The position numbers and the translations under genes were made by a program. 64,000 bases of DNA from Lucifuga dentata (lineage: Eukaryota; Chordata; Actinopteri; Ophidiiformes; Bythitidae). Of the stretch, positions 34,690 to 48,430 are shown piece by piece. A model generated the notes under the pieces. It was not told where the DNA came from, searched no databases, and was given only the letters and a program-made list of their open reading frames with translations. Location of the stretch: positions 79,103 to 143,102 of the forward strand of contig VXCM01001329.1 in NCBI GenBank assembly GCA_014773175.1, read 5' to 3'. Every line of letters starts with the position of its first letter. Within the stretch, counting starts at the first letter, position 1.

Positions 34690-37062
34690 CCGCCATTATT
34701 ATAATATAACATGTAAACAAACATAGGGATTCAGTAATTCATCCACCTGTTCTCTATACATGTTCATCCTTCGCACGGTCACTAATACAGGAAATACGGA
34801 AAAATAAATAAAATAAATTAAAGAGTTAAGAAAAAACAGACAAATGTTTATGTTGATAAAAAGTAAAATGAATGCTAGAGAGCTAACTTCTGGACTCAAA
34901 AAAAAAAAAAATCTAATCTAAAATAAGCAAAAAGTCAAACACAAATTATAAAAAGTTGTAAAACGTTTAGTTTGAAATTTGAAGATTAATCATTAATAAA
35001 CACAAATGTGGAAATATTAATGAACACATTTGATTCAGTTTTCGCATAAGTTTTGGTTACGGAGTTAATTTCTGAAGCGAAGCTGACAGCATAGCTAACT
35101 TAAGGCTATTTTATGTTACAAGAAAAAGAAATAAATTTCAGATTTTGTATGCTTTAAATGTTTTATCTGTTGTGCATCAACTCTTGTCAAGTGACATCAT
35201 CAGCACAGCAGAGTGACAACCAGAAAAATGGCTGAAAGTGACTGACCACATTAGAAATATCCCAAGATGTTTATTTTCACTTTCCAAGGATAAAATGTTG
35301 ATTCTCTTGAAAGAATCATTAATAACACTATTGATCTGTGCTGAGCATGAACATTAAACTCCAACCCTTACATTGTTACCAAAAGTGATACTACAGACTA
35401 AAATAAACAAGAGCAACACTGCTCACGTAGCAACTATGACTAAAATCCTGCCTTTATTCATTATATTTTCAAAAGAATCATTTGTTGCCTTCTCTTCATA
35501 GGCTCCCATTTCTAAACTTGGAAGTTGTTATTAATGTAATTTTGGTTAATAAAAAAAAAAGAAAAGAAAGCCAAGTGGAAGCAAGTGTTGTTCTAGCAAA
35601 TTATTTATGAATGAAAGCAGACAGCATTTTATCCTTCAACACCAAAATGAATAGGGGAGTAATTTAGGGAGGGGTGTAGTTCACAGTAACTCTCTCAAAA
35701 ACAACTTAAGGGCAAAAAATGAACATTAAATTTCCCAATTGTGCAACAGGATTAACGTTTTGCAAAGGTTTGCATATATAAATATAAAAACATATTGTAT
35801 ATAAAAAGACTATTATTGACATCTGAGCTTAACTAAAATTCTATTTGGTCACCCACATATTGTGGCATTCCTGCTTAACTGGACCTGAGACAGCGTATTC
35901 CCATTTCCAAGTTTAATGGAAATGGACCCCATAGTCCTCCTAAGTCTGTTTAGATATTTTAAAATCAATAAACTGAACACCAAACATAATTCTAAAAACT
36001 CTGCAGTAATATTACAGGAGAATTAGAAGTCCAAGGTCCATTTAAACTTGCTAATTAATGAGAGCTACAAATGTTAGAAAAATATGTCAGAATAGGAAAA
36101 TTAAAGTGATTTTTTTTTTTTTCAAATAGCAAAATACTTTAAATGCTCCATCAAGATAATAACAGTGTTGGGAATAACAGTATTACAACAGCAGTTATCC
36201 TGCTGAATGTGGAAAACAAAAACACTCGACTAACCAGCTGTCTGCTGTCAGTTCCATAACAAATCAAGCTTGATTCCCTGTGGAGCTTCCAAAACAGTAA
36301 AAATTGCACTGTGAGATTGAGATATTGAGCTTTGTGTGTAGTTCCTTCAGGTTCCTGTCTGAACTTGTTGTGTCTATTTCTGGTGGAGGTGCCCCCTATG
36401 GATGTAGAGAAGAGATAAGCAAATCCATATATTGAGCTCCCTCCCACCCCCCACAGTAATCACAAACAGTGATTGACCTTACATGATGCTTCATCTGGTA
36501 ATGCCTGCTACTCACCAAAGACCCATGATGAAATCAGGATGCCACCCAGTTCATGTGTTTCATTTATTGCTCTAGTTAATTGATAATGTACAGTATTTTA
36601 AAGTGAAAGTATATTTTGCTACATTGCAGCGTACAATAATAGTGTCCAACATGTAACCAAATCATGAAAGCTTTTGCGTTTTGTGTTCTGAGAACTCAGT
36701 TTCTGATTAGAAAAATTCTTGGATACACATAAATTATGCTTTTTTCATCTCAATTAATTAATAAACAACAGTACTGGGCAATGTTTGGTTTAACATCGAG
36801 CTTTAATATTATTCTGTAGGTTTGCTGCAATTTCGTGTCATAGAACTTATGCATGTCAGAATAGAGCAATGAAAGGGCAGCAGTTATTTTGGGGCTTGAA
36901 CTCCAGAAATAAACATCCTCTTAATTGTGTTTTACATAGTAGTATATTACTACTGTATGTTACTGTATTATAACCAGAAGTAGTGGTAGTTGTTGTCACA
37001 GTTCACAGTTGGATCAATGCAAAGCAAAACACACACTTTATAATTGTGGGCTGTTGCTTGAA
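34690..37062. other. Upstream flank of ANKRD50, no gene
   Basis: AT-rich intergenic DNA with A-runs (34898-34911) and no supported open frame or recognisable element. Confidence 0.6.
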
Positions 37063-37650
37063 TTAAAGGACCATACCAGCGATCATGCATGTTGAGCCCA
37101 ATATATGCAACCTGCATTGTTACGTTACTGACAACCAATGTCCAAAACATAAAACCATATTTTAGTTTTCTTGTTATTTTTTCAAATCCCCTAATCTTTC
37201 AAAATCAAATATTCAGGTGATACACCCACCTTAAAATTCAATATTTTGCCTGCCTAACACTTTTACACAATTGTCGAAGGCATGGTCGTTTTAATTTCTC
37301 AGTAAGCTGTCTTCTCCTGGGAGTATTTTCTCTGGCGGAGACATACATTGTCTTCCTTGCAGCTCCCTATTGGATCAGTTAATTAAAGTTACTTCAGTTA
37401 AAAAAAAACCTAATAGACATAATGTTCGCTGTGATGGATTCCGTATCTCAAGCGTGTTTCAAGTGTCTACACGTTGATTTTAATAGTGTACTGGAATGAA
37501 CTGAAACCAATGGCAGTCTGGAAGGAAAAATAATTCTGAAATTTACTGCGAAACTAGTATGTTTTGGGAAATGGTTGTCAGTAATGTAATGTGTGTACAG
37601 ATTGTATATATTGGGCTCAAACATGCCTGATTTCTGGTGTGTTCTTTCTA
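37063..37650 (+). mobile_element. TTAA-type TIR element, copy 6 (forward, near full length)
   Basis: One of the best copies. The left end is 'ttaaaggaccataccagcga' and the right end 'tcaaacatgcctgatttctg' plus decayed 'gtgtgttcttt'. Successive blocks are the terminal repeat with 'gttactgacaacc'; 'tttcaaaatcaaatattcag'; 'ttaaaattcaatattttgcc'; 'ggcatggtcgttttaatttc'; 'ggagacatacattgtcttcc'; 'gcgtgtttcaagtgtctaca'; 'ggaatgaactgaaaccaatg'; and the inverted terminal repeat. It has no open frame. Confidence 0.88.
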
Positions 37651-37892
37651 ACGGCTCAGGAGAGTGAACTTCCGGTCCAAATGCAGTCACATAGAGCTGA
37701 CACTGCAGGTCATGGATTTATGGTCATAATTCGCTTGCTTTTATCACAAATTATTTGAGATGCAGCCTTACATGCACATTGTTGCGTAGGTTTGATAAAT
37801 GACTGGTAAATGTTTTCCATTAGTGCTTCTATTTCACCTTTATCGAGGGTCATATGGGTTTTATGGACTGCATCTGTGAGTGACTGATCAGT

Positions 37893-38279
37893 CAGTGGTT
37901 CTCAAACTGTGGTGTATGTACCAACGACATTACTTGAATCACTCCTTAGTGGTACACCAGATTACTGTGGAAATGTTATAGAATCAAAAAAAATTGAAAC
38001 CTGGGGAAATTCTGTTACTGTGGTAAATTATTCACAAATATGTTACATTAAGAAATAGTTATGAAGAAAATGATTATTCTCTTTTAATTTATAATGAGAT
38101 GTTTTGTTGTTGTTGAAAATAGCTGAACCCACCCTGTGGACATTCTGTTCTACATGGGTGTCAGAACATTTCACACTTATTCTCAATTTCAGTACAGCAC
38201 ACATGCCCATATCAATTTTGATATGATTTTACTTGGAGTTGGTGGCTCATTGGTGAGGTGTCATTTTGAGAACCACCAG
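37893..38279. mobile_element. hAT-type non-autonomous element
   Basis: The left end 'cagtggttctcaaactgtgg' and right end 'cattttgagaaccaccag' form inverted repeats of the type typical of hAT/Charlie elements. The interior 'gtggtgtatgtaccaacgac' and 'ccttagtggtacaccagatt' resembles common vertebrate hAT MITEs. I could not confirm an 8-bp target duplication. Confidence 0.7.
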
Positions 38280-38320
38280 GGTTGCTTTTCCCGGCCTGTC
38301 TCTTGTATAGTGGTATACAT

Positions 38321-38365
38321 ATTTTTTTTAACAAATTGATCTTACACACGCGCGCGCGCGCGCAC

Positions 38366-38401
<36 letters not shown>

Positions 38402-38455
38402 NATTTTTTTTAACAAATTGATCTTACACACGCGCGCGCGCGCGCACACACACAC

Positions 38456-38491
<36 letters not shown>
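38321..38491. repeat. Duplicated (CG)n(CA)n tract flanking n (assembly join)
   Basis: The sequence starting 'attttttttaacaaattgat' is present at 38321-38401 and again at 38403-38491 around n at 38402. Each copy ends in a CG-then-CA dinucleotide tract. The two differ in the length and interruption of the CA part, so they may be two alleles or slipped reads of one locus. Confidence 0.88.
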
Positions 38492-40401
38492 TTGTCAGTT
38501 TACAGAGAATACTCAGCAAACTGCAACTCCTCTCCAATCTGCGATCCATTCCAAAGTCAGCTGGAGCCAAAGTTACAAGCTCATTCCTCCCCACAGGAAA
38601 GCTGCAAAGCTGCATGTTGCTGTTTATTCCATTTTCACACCGTGCTCAGTGTGTATACACCCATTCCCAGCCATGCTCACCAATCTGCCAAATTCAGATA
38701 ATTACAGCAGTTTGTTTGCCTTTGTGCCGACTGAATACCAAATGGTCCCAGGAACAGTTCTCAAGAGGTTGGGTCACTATGAGCTGCCTTGATTATTCTG
38801 TCCATAATATATCCAAAAACATACTCTGCCTTGTTTTGTCTTTAACAGCACAATGATGCACATTTGCTGATTTGGGTTTGGAAAAGAGTAATAGGAATAG
38901 GTTTTCTTTCAAAAATTAAGTTGGACTGGTCCATGCTTGGTGTCTTATTGTCTTCTCTGCTTGGTGTCTTATTGTCTCTTGGCTGCTCTCAGTGGAAGCT
39001 ACGAATGTCAATGTCACACGTGGCTGCTTTAAAGCTACATTGCTATGCTACAAAGCTATGTAATGTTTGTATGTTTTTTAAATTAAAGCCATATTACTGG
39101 CTTGACATTAACAGTAATAGCAATATTTTCACATTGATCCAGTAACAAATGGTAATGAATGAAAGGGAAACAGCAATTAATACATTTACTCAGGTGCATA
39201 AGAGTTCTAAGGGATTTGTACTAGCTGTGCTTCATGTTGGATTTTATACTTTACTTTTACTTCAATGAGATATTTAAAATTTCACACCTCATCTACATAA
39301 ATAAGATCATAATATATTTTTTCCTTGGCCTTCTTTTCCTCCTTTCTCCATTGCTTCCTTCTGTCCTTATTTTATTTAGTTCTTTCCTATTTCCTCTTCC
39401 TTTTTTCCCTTCCCTTTATCTCTTTCCTTTTTTCTGTCCTTTATTTCTTCAGCTGATCTTTTGGGCGAAAAACTTTAGATCCAATTTTGTGAATTTTCAT
39501 TTATTGTTACTGAATGATTTGGGTATTGGGTACAATTCAGTGTCCCAAATAAGTCCTGAATTTACTTTATCTTCAGTATGAATCTTACAGGAATAAAAAA
39601 CAATGAATACAAAAATTACAAAAAGCTTTTATAGCATCGTAAAAGTTGAATTCCTCAATGCAACAAAGATCCATGTAAATTACAAACGTCACTTTGCATC
39701 ATGAACTACTCGCCAAAATCATACAGTGCCATATTATAGGAATCAGTTATACTCATTGAGAAGCAAAATCAATATTTTACCGCCCAGAATGATAATGTGG
39801 TGATAATGAACAATAGAGATGCTGACCATGATAACTCAGGAAGCAGCACTTCACTCAGCCTCTGAATAGTGGCTGAGTAAAACATAATTGGCAATCATAG
39901 AAGCCGAAGCTCCAGGCCTTACAAGCACTAATTTGCAATCACAGGATGGGGGGCATTCGCTGGCACTCCAAGGGTTTTCTATGTGTGTGAGTCAGAAAGT
40001 GTAGGAATAATTTAGATGCGTGGTCAATTTCTGTTATTGTGGGTGATGATGAGATGTGTGAAAAGAGATTAAATCTGGCATGTACCTTGGTAGAATTCAC
40101 AGATGAGTAGTGTGTCAATTTATTCATAGCATATAATAATTCAGTGAAGTGATTCGGTGTGGTACAAACTCCATTAATAAACCAGAGTTGAGTTCCATTT
40201 AAACTCCAATGCATCATTCATTCAACACCTGTCAAGCAAACATAGAATATAAGTTGCTGTATGATACGACATGTCTCACATGAATTTGTAGGGATGAAGA
40301 CATCAAGACTATCAAGTCATTTTTGTAGACAGCTGCACCCTGAAAATGTTATGTTTTTAGTACAAGTGAAAAAAAATCCGTCAGTGTAGTGACATTATTT
40401 C

Positions 40402-40402
40402 A

Positions 40403-40434
<32 letters not shown>

Positions 40435-40498
40435 TATTCATATACTAATACTAATACTAATAATAATAATAATAATAATAATAATATATTCATATACT
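40402..40498. repeat. AAT microsatellite, compound
   Basis: Two (AAT)n tracts, each followed by 'aatatattcatatact', giving a local duplication of tract plus tail. Confidence 0.93.
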
Positions 40499-41534
40499 CA
40501 GGGATTTCCTGGAAATTAGCGTAAAGATCTGGAAACAAGACAGAATACACATACAGCATTTGAGTTAGGCTCCTGTTTAAATTCAACCCCACAGTCACCA
40601 CATAATTCTCAGAGAATTTCAGCCTGATGAGACAGTGTTTGACAGAAGGCTGCAAAGTACAATTGTGATTGGATTGATTTCTGACATGTCTGAGATTTTG
40701 GACAGCTCTCTAGCATTTCTCAAAATGATGATCAGATTTCTTGACATTCACAGCTATGTAAGCCAAAATGTGCCTGTATGTGTCAATATTTTGTGGATGT
40801 GGCCATATTGTTTTGATTGAAATAAAGCATTATTGGAAATTCTCAATTGACAAAACTGTACAAAGGTTTCTCTGATGCAAGATCTCTGATGCAAGATCCT
40901 GCATTGTTGTGTTTCAATTGAGGCGTTCAGCGCGAGCATAGAAATCACACGCTTTGGATTTTCAGAGCAGGCGATTTAAAGTTGCAATATCAGTTCATGC
41001 AAGATAACAAAATAATTTCCTGTTTTCCTAGTTGAGGATTTTTGCCGCACAGAGCTCAAAGCCCTTTGGTTAATAGAGATTTTCCTTTTCTGTGCCAGAT
41101 TGGACTAGTTTTCCCTGCACCGTATCCTCTGGCTCATTCTACACCAGCTGACAGATTCAGATGAGTGACCCCTTATACAATGAGGCAGCACACTTGGCAG
41201 CTTCAAGGCTGCAGAGCAGCAACATGTCTGAAAACAGAAAATGATGTGTTTTATAAGACAGCTTTCCTCAGATTGGAGAGATGCTGTACAATGATAAATA
41301 TATCAGGGGTTTGGTGCCATATGATATTTATTTTATAGTGTTATCTGTAATAATAAAAAGAAAACAAAAAAAATATCCATTTTAACAATTAATATAGGAA
41401 TCTTTTGTCACATCATTTCACTCCAATTCAAATACAACAACAAAATTTCCATAAAACAATAAGCCTTATTTTCTTCATACTTAGTAAATTTACATTAATG
41501 TTATACTCAGATTATTTGTCTTACTTAGTTAAGG

Positions 41535-41865
41535 CAATAACATGAGTTAGATGTATACATGGAGAGAAATAATAGGATTCCGCGTTTCGCTGAATATAAA
41601 TGATGCACTGCGTAATCAGAGGGTCCGTTAGGTGAGAAAATGAATGTGGAGTTTGGAGAATGTGGAGCTTACTCCGATTATGACGTTTAAATTCCCAAAT
41701 AAATCGATGTACAGTTGCATAATGTAGGTCTGTGATTCTGAGTAAAGTTACTCTGATTTACACTGATTTCAATCTAATTAAGGTGTATACATGATGTTTG
41801 ATTTATTGCCTTAATCCAACTATAACTGTGATATTAATGTGCATATAAATAAGTATACTGACTGT
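41535..41865 (+). mobile_element. Second TIR family, copy 2 (diverged)
   Basis: It shares with 29476-29844 the order 'gtatacatgg', 'ataataggatt', 'gctgaatata', 'agttgcataat', 'ttattgccttaat' and 'taatgtgcatataaata'. The left end is eroded. Confidence 0.6.
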
Positions 41866-42611
41866 TGCATCTGTCTTTTTTGGTTCTCCATGTTTACATT
41901 TGATTCGAGAAAATTATAAAATAACAGAAACTGCTTTGCAAAAAAAAGTGGATTTTTTTAATTCACTGAGAAAATGCACCTTTTTTTTTCTAGAACAAAT
42001 CAACAAGTTTGTAAGGGTTGATGCAAGACCCCAAAGTTGTTTGCCATCATATTCTACAACATTAATTCTTAGTGAGCTAAATTTAAAGACAAATAATCTT
42101 AGTTTAAGCATCCTTAACTTGAATTTCTAAAGTTTTATAGCTTACATGGAGCTAAAAAGGCTTAAATTAAAATCTCTTTTTTTCTTTTTTTCTGCTAGTT
42201 TTGAGGTCAGATAGTGTTTTCTTTAAGGCTAGACCTTTATGCTGCTTTCAAAAAAATCATATTAACTTATTTTTACTTTGCACATGGCCAGATTTGTTTG
42301 CTTGACAGTTGAAAACTTCAGCATTACAGAATGTTTGCTTATTCCAAGTTGTGCAGTGTACAAAGAAACCAACCGATATTGGTCTCTTAAACTTTTTATT
42401 TATTTTGTAAATTTTAATTTCTCCCCAAAAGACCAACTCTGGATATACAATCATTAAGCTAGATTGCTTTTTTTGCCTGAATTCATCCCTATGGGTCATG
42501 AACTTGTGTCCTTTTACTCTAGAAATGGAGTGTTTGCTAGTGCTTTGTGATGAGCTCGTCCAGCCCAGCAGACTGGAACTAACAACAACCCTCTGAAATA
42601 TTTATGTCCCA

Positions 42612-42636
42612 GGAGAGAGAGAGAGAGAGAGAGAGA
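42612..42636. repeat. GA microsatellite
   Basis: An uninterrupted GA tract. Confidence 0.95.
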
Positions 42637-44039
42637 TGGTATAACACAACATCCAAGCTAATGTGGTTGCATTAAAGGAAAGGTTCCTTCCTGTGTGTCT
42701 CCAGGCTACTTCCTTCTCTGTCAGTGTCAACAACATCTTGACTTCCCTTTTGTCATGTACACAAATCTGGATTCCTTCCAGATTTTGTCATATAGTTTAC
42801 AAGCTTCTGGATTCTGAGAATTTGTTTAAAAATGTAACAATAAATTAATTAAATAAAAATGCAGTATTCTATCTTACAATTCATGGCAAGTTTTTTAGGC
42901 GTTAAATGCTACATTCTCAACAGATTCGTGGTGTGGACATTATGAAAACAATAAATAAGGACACAAACATAAATAAGGACACCTGCTCCTAGTTTGTTCA
43001 GTTTTTAACATTCTTTGTTTTGGTTTTTTTTCCTTTAAATTTTAATATTTTTAACTTTTAGACAATTTCTGTAATGCTGTGTCTCAAAGTTACTGGTGAG
43101 CACAAACTTCCAAATGATTAAAAAAAAACAAAACACAAATAAATAAGTGAGTAAATTAATGGATGAGTGAGTTAATAACCACATGTATAAATGAGTAAGA
43201 AAAAATGAGGTAACAAAGTAAAAAGCTTGAGTGAGTCAGTGAGTGAGTGAATGAAAAGACTAAATAAAGCAAATCAGAATTTTTGAATGAATCGTGAGTA
43301 AATGAATGAATGAGATAAACCATGTTTGATATTTCACCAAAAATAAAACATCAATCCCCACATCAGCTTTGGCATCTTTCTACAGTTCCTCCTCCCAAAT
43401 TCAACACAAAATTGTCTGTAAATTCATAATCCCACAAGTGCTGAATTATTGATTTTAAAACAACAAGAAATGCTTCCTACAGTGTGTTGAAAGAAATGAT
43501 GGAGAACAGGGAGGTGGATGATAAATTGTCCTGTACCTCTGCGCAGGACTTAGTTTAAAAATATCTTCCTCCTGTGTTCCTGTTATGTAACCACCACCAA
43601 ACTATTTCAGATGTTAGCTCTCATTCTCTTCCTCTTTTGCCTGAATCCTGCAGTTTTCTATCAGAAGCAGGTTTTTATTTCAGATGCCTCGGCCCACTGC
43701 GTGCTCAGAGGAAAACACACTGCAAGTCTCTATATGCACGCAGGGCAGCAATAGCACACAGGTAAGAAGCAGCTTTTACACATCCTGTTACCTCCTTTCT
43801 TAAATAAGAATGAGCTCTGGAAGCACTGAGTGAGCAGATAGGATGATGGATGGTTTTATCAAAGCAATGAAACAATTCACGCTCCATTTTGTTGTCTGTT
43901 TCTACTCTTTGTTAACCTCCAATCACTGCTTCTTCCTGTGTTCTTCCTGTGTTTGGGGAGGTAGCTCAGCTGACCCCCCGGGTTCATTTACGACATTCAT
44001 GAGAGTTGTTGGAAGAAGACGCACAAGCACAAGCACGCA

Positions 44040-44041
44040 TG

Positions 44042-44075
<34 letters not shown>
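44040..44075. repeat. (GC)(AC) microsatellite
   Basis: GCGCGC followed by an AC tract. Just upstream 'caagcacaagcacgcatgcg' is imperfect tandem sequence. Confidence 0.93.
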
Positions 44076-44079
<4 letters not shown>

Positions 44080-44523
44080 CAGCCGTAGCTGCAGCTTGTG
44101 TTTGCAGAGGCAATAAAGTCAATTAGAGCGAGGGTTCACCAAGGCTTTCTGCTTTATTGTACTTCCTCTTTGGACAGGCAGAATTCTACTGATGCACAAA
44201 GACTTCAAAGAAATTATGAACAGATCTGAATCAAACACTATTTGTAAATCATTCATTTCAACAAGCTTTAGATCACGTTAGAACCAGCCTGTTTGATGGA
44301 CATGAATGCAGAGGTTTGAGTGATGGTTTGCAACAGCCTGCTGTTTGTGCAGTGCAAGACCAAATTTAAGTATGTCTGATGTCTTTACATCTGAGGTTTG
44401 ACAATGTGCATCACTGAAACTAGAGAGTGCTGATGTAACACTTACTGCATCTGTTGTCTTCGGATGCTTTAGTGAGAGGTTATCATCAGAAAGAGGGAGG
44501 AATTTATAAATGCAAGAAAGAAG

Positions 44524-44648
44524 ATATATATATATATATATATATATATTTACTCTGCTTTTCTGGTATTGCTGCTGCATTTGGAANATATATATATATA
44601 TATATATATATTTACTCTGCTTTTCTGGTATTGCTGCTGCATTTGGAA
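44524..44648. repeat. AT tract plus unique tail duplicated around n (assembly join)
   Basis: An AT dinucleotide run followed by 'tttactctgcttttctggta' and 'ttgctgctgcatttggaa' occurs before n at 44587 and again after it, ending at 44648. The two copies agree apart from AT-run length. Confidence 0.92.
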
Positions 44649-47031
44649 TAAAACTATATCTGCTTGTCGAAGAAAGTGAATCAAAGTGAAATATATAAGC
44701 AAGTGATATAGATCAAGAGGTCTTGTGTGATTTTTAGAGATTTATGAAGATAAATATAATAGAACAGGGGTGCAGATCACTGCACTGTTGACCGGCTCTG
44801 ACTAGGCAGGCAGTGAATGGCACAAAACGGAGTCAATCTTGACACCAAAATTGCAGCACACCATTGGATTGTCAGTAACATTCCCTCTACAGCAGATACC
44901 CTTCAGCCAGTGATCCAAAATCCTGACCACTGGAAAAACTGGGGAAAACCCCAACTATACCTCCAAAAAAAGACACTATTCTGGCAGAAAGCTAAGACAT
45001 GCACCATGCACCCACACTGAAATCAAGTCCTCCATTTGGAAATTTCAGTCTTCAGACATGTTGGTTTGTATTGGAAATAGATAAAGTAATAAGTCAGACA
45101 CTCCTTTGTCATATTTTGCAGTGCAACATTGCACTATTTTGTTTTTGAGTTCATTATGAGTTACCTTGTTTGATTCGTAGATCTTTCTAATTAAGTTTTT
45201 CAGTGTGTTTTTTTATCCTGAATGGTTGACACATTAAGGATGTTTTCAGATCTGTAGTGCGTTAGCTCTGGGCTGAATCAGGGATTAAATTGTTACAATG
45301 CTGCGTTTAATGAGGTGGTTTGGTGATTTTACAAAGGAAAAAATCCAGTTGAACTAAGATACAGCAGCAAAATTCACATGCAAACACTCACTCAGCTCTT
45401 TGGTCAGGAATGTCTGGAGTGGGACAAATAAAATCAAAACAGGAAAAAACAGAATTGGGATACATTCTTAGTCATAAGAATGACTTAGTCATAGTCACTC
45501 ATTTAGTCCATATACCAAACAAACTATGGTACTTCAAGACAACTTATGGAAAACCACATGCTGCTTCACATGTTGTGAAGAAGACATGCTGCCTTCAGAC
45601 GGCTTAACAGGAGAATGAAACACACACTGAGCACATACAACAACATGCTAACCTTCAACATATTCATCTGAAGATATGTTGGATAAGTTTGACATGTTAT
45701 GACCATTTCACAGCATCAGTTTCAATTGCTATGGCTAGTCAAACGGGTAGTTTAACTGTGGTAAAATTTGTTTGCTGAATGAGCTCTATAAAAATGAGAG
45801 TGGTGCTGCGCATGCGGCAACCATCAGCAGCAACGTGTTTGTCTTTCTACTTGTCTCTTGTGTTTGAAGCATTTAATTGTTTTAAGTAGGAGCTACCTGA
45901 TGATCATCTAATGTTCAACAAACTTTACCACAGCTCTAGTTAAACCTTAACCACATGCAATCCTCCATTTCTATATTAATCAATGGATTGCTTCATAGTT
46001 GGCTCAAGAGTAGCATGGATAAAATCACACCACAAATGAGCCACTCCACAGTCTGAATCAGGAATCAGACTGAGACTATCCCCCTTTAGTTGGTCTCGGT
46101 CCGATTCTTTTGACGTGGACCTGAGTTCACATGTACCCAAATAAAACAAACTGACAGTTTCCAATTTTTTTAGATGCTGTTCCAATTGATATGACAAATC
46201 AATATTTAGGATTGCAGGGATGGAAGAAAATACATTGACTAAACTGCAGTTTTCCCAGTAATAATCACTACTTTTCCTAATTTAAATGCAGGTTTGCTGC
46301 TCTGTATTATCAACAAAACGTTAAACAGTTAACTGGTATATTAAAGCTTTATCACATGTGCTATTTTGTCTGTTTGGTCTTTCTACTAAAAATTCTCCAC
46401 TGTAAATTAAATGATGCATTGTATTTTTAAGCCTGCACCACCACTTGGCACCTAAGAGGCAAAACGTCAAGAACAAGACTCTTGCAGATTTCCACACACA
46501 GCTGCTGGTTTTTAAAAGACTGCTTCTGTTGTTTTGGTCAAAGCTTTTGATTAGATGAGGGTTTGGGGGTTTGTTCACGGTGACCTTGCAACAAATGGCT
46601 CAATTATCCGCGCTACCAGCAGACCCCATGCATTCCATGGTTAACCCCTCGCTGTCACACACAGTCACACACACACTCACTCAAATGTGCACTAGCCAAG
46701 GAGTTCAAAGGTCACTGCACTCTTTACAATGGATCTTCATTTTTTTCTCTCTCTCTTCCAGAGCCTTGGACTAATTTGTTGACTTAATGACCATTGGCCT
46801 TCAGAATGAGCTCAAATCTGCAAGGTTATGTGAGTCATACACATTAAAATTCCTCATAAATTCCAGGTAAAGCTTATTGATTTCAACCTGCTTTTAATAC
46901 AAATCAACTTTTTAAAGAAAATGTCAGGAAATGAATGTCAGTATCATGAAACAAGGCAAGAAAATGACAAATTATTTATATTTGACTGTCACCACTACCT
47001 TTGCATATTTACAAGCAATGATGACATAAAC

Positions 47032-47067
<36 letters not shown>

Positions 47068-48376
47068 CCATAAGGGGGCAGCATTTCAGAGTGTGAACAT
47101 GTCACCAGGCAGCTTATGTACCAGTTGATTTTCATAATTTTTTCCACTTTTCAGGGTTGGTGTCGAAAGTAGAGAATGTTCGCTCACTCCTTACGGGGGG
47201 NGGGGGGGGGGGGAAGGCTTCCATATTTATGGCGTTGTTTCACGCTGAGCCCAGTCATGCCTTCTGGCTAACAAATATAAGTATACAATGAAGTATAAAA
47301 ATAAACTGAAAAGACAATGGGTGCAAACAAACAAACAAACAAACAAAACAAAGAAAAACGGCTATAACTTTATGAGGGAAGGCTCGATTAATTTGGAAGC
47401 TCAAAACAGTTAGCTTTGAAGCAGTATGGTACTTTAATCATAGCTACTGCCATCTGGTGGCATGTGTATGTTACCATAAAATATACTAATATTTTCCTAA
47501 TATTTTCTTCCACACTTACATACACCCATAGTGACCACAAACATGGCCTTTATTTGAGATTTTTTTTTTTTTTTCCTTGGTGCTTTATTAGGGCATTTAT
47601 CTGTGACAAGGTAATACTGGGTGATGTGTCTAGCTTTAGCATACATGCAATGTATCCTGAACAGAATATACTTTATGATTATCATGCAAAATAGGGAATC
47701 CCCAACCATCAGAGCATACCCGTTGTGGAGGAGCTAATGGTTTAGGAACTGTAGGAACTTTCCTTCATTTTGCAGAACTGTAACAGCAGAGAAGGAAAGC
47801 TGAATGCAGGTAAAATGCAAAGGAAAAACACTTTTAATATCTATTTGTGACCTAGTTCTCATTGTAATCTGAACCACTTACAACATTTACAGAAACTTGT
47901 GAGGGCATATTTGAGTACAAAACTGGACATAGGCAGCAAATGCTTCTGCAGAACCTAAAAAGTGTCTGTGTTTTTTCTCTATCGTCTATTTGTTATTCCT
48001 GTTTTCCCTATACAGATACAACAATGGAGGCAGACAAGCTGTGTTCTCATTAAAAAAAAATGAACACTTTCCCTAAAGTCACTAACAATGACAGTTCACA
48101 TTCTCCAACTCTTGTGCAGCTTTTTCTTAGAACAGTTCATATGGTGTGAAAAGCCCTTTAATAGCACGGGGGAAAAAAGTCAACATCAGTATTCCCAGAA
48201 TGGATAGCATTCTGACAAAGCACACAATTTCTAGCACCTGGTGAGGCTGTAGAGCCACGTTAGGCCATAATTGCATATTGCTCATGGAGGGGAAGGAAGT
48301 GGCACCCTGTGAATCGGCACCTTGAAAGAGGTTGACAGAGCAATCTTCTCTGAAATGCAACAGAGGAGCACTGAAG

Positions 48377-48381
<5 letters not shown>

Positions 48382-48428
<47 letters not shown>
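48382..48428. repeat. GA microsatellite (long)
   Basis: An uninterrupted GA run of about 47 bp; it encodes a meaningless Leu-Ser run on the minus strand. Confidence 0.95.

Positions 48429-48430
<2 letters not shown>

Noticed and set aside
34256..34726. 156-codon plus-strand frame over the promoter
   Set aside because: It spans the duplicated join at n 34387 and lies antisense to the inferred first exon; Ser/Leu-rich and without a domain.
38342..38491. CG/CA tract considered as a possible Z-DNA regulatory element
   Set aside because: Its length is doubled by the assembly join and there is no adjacent gene; no support beyond composition.
43953..43990. tRNA-like words 'ggtagctcagctg' and 'gggttcattt'
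   Set aside because: The spacing between the A-box-like and B-box-like words is far too short for a tRNA or tRNA-derived SINE, and no acceptor stem can be drawn.
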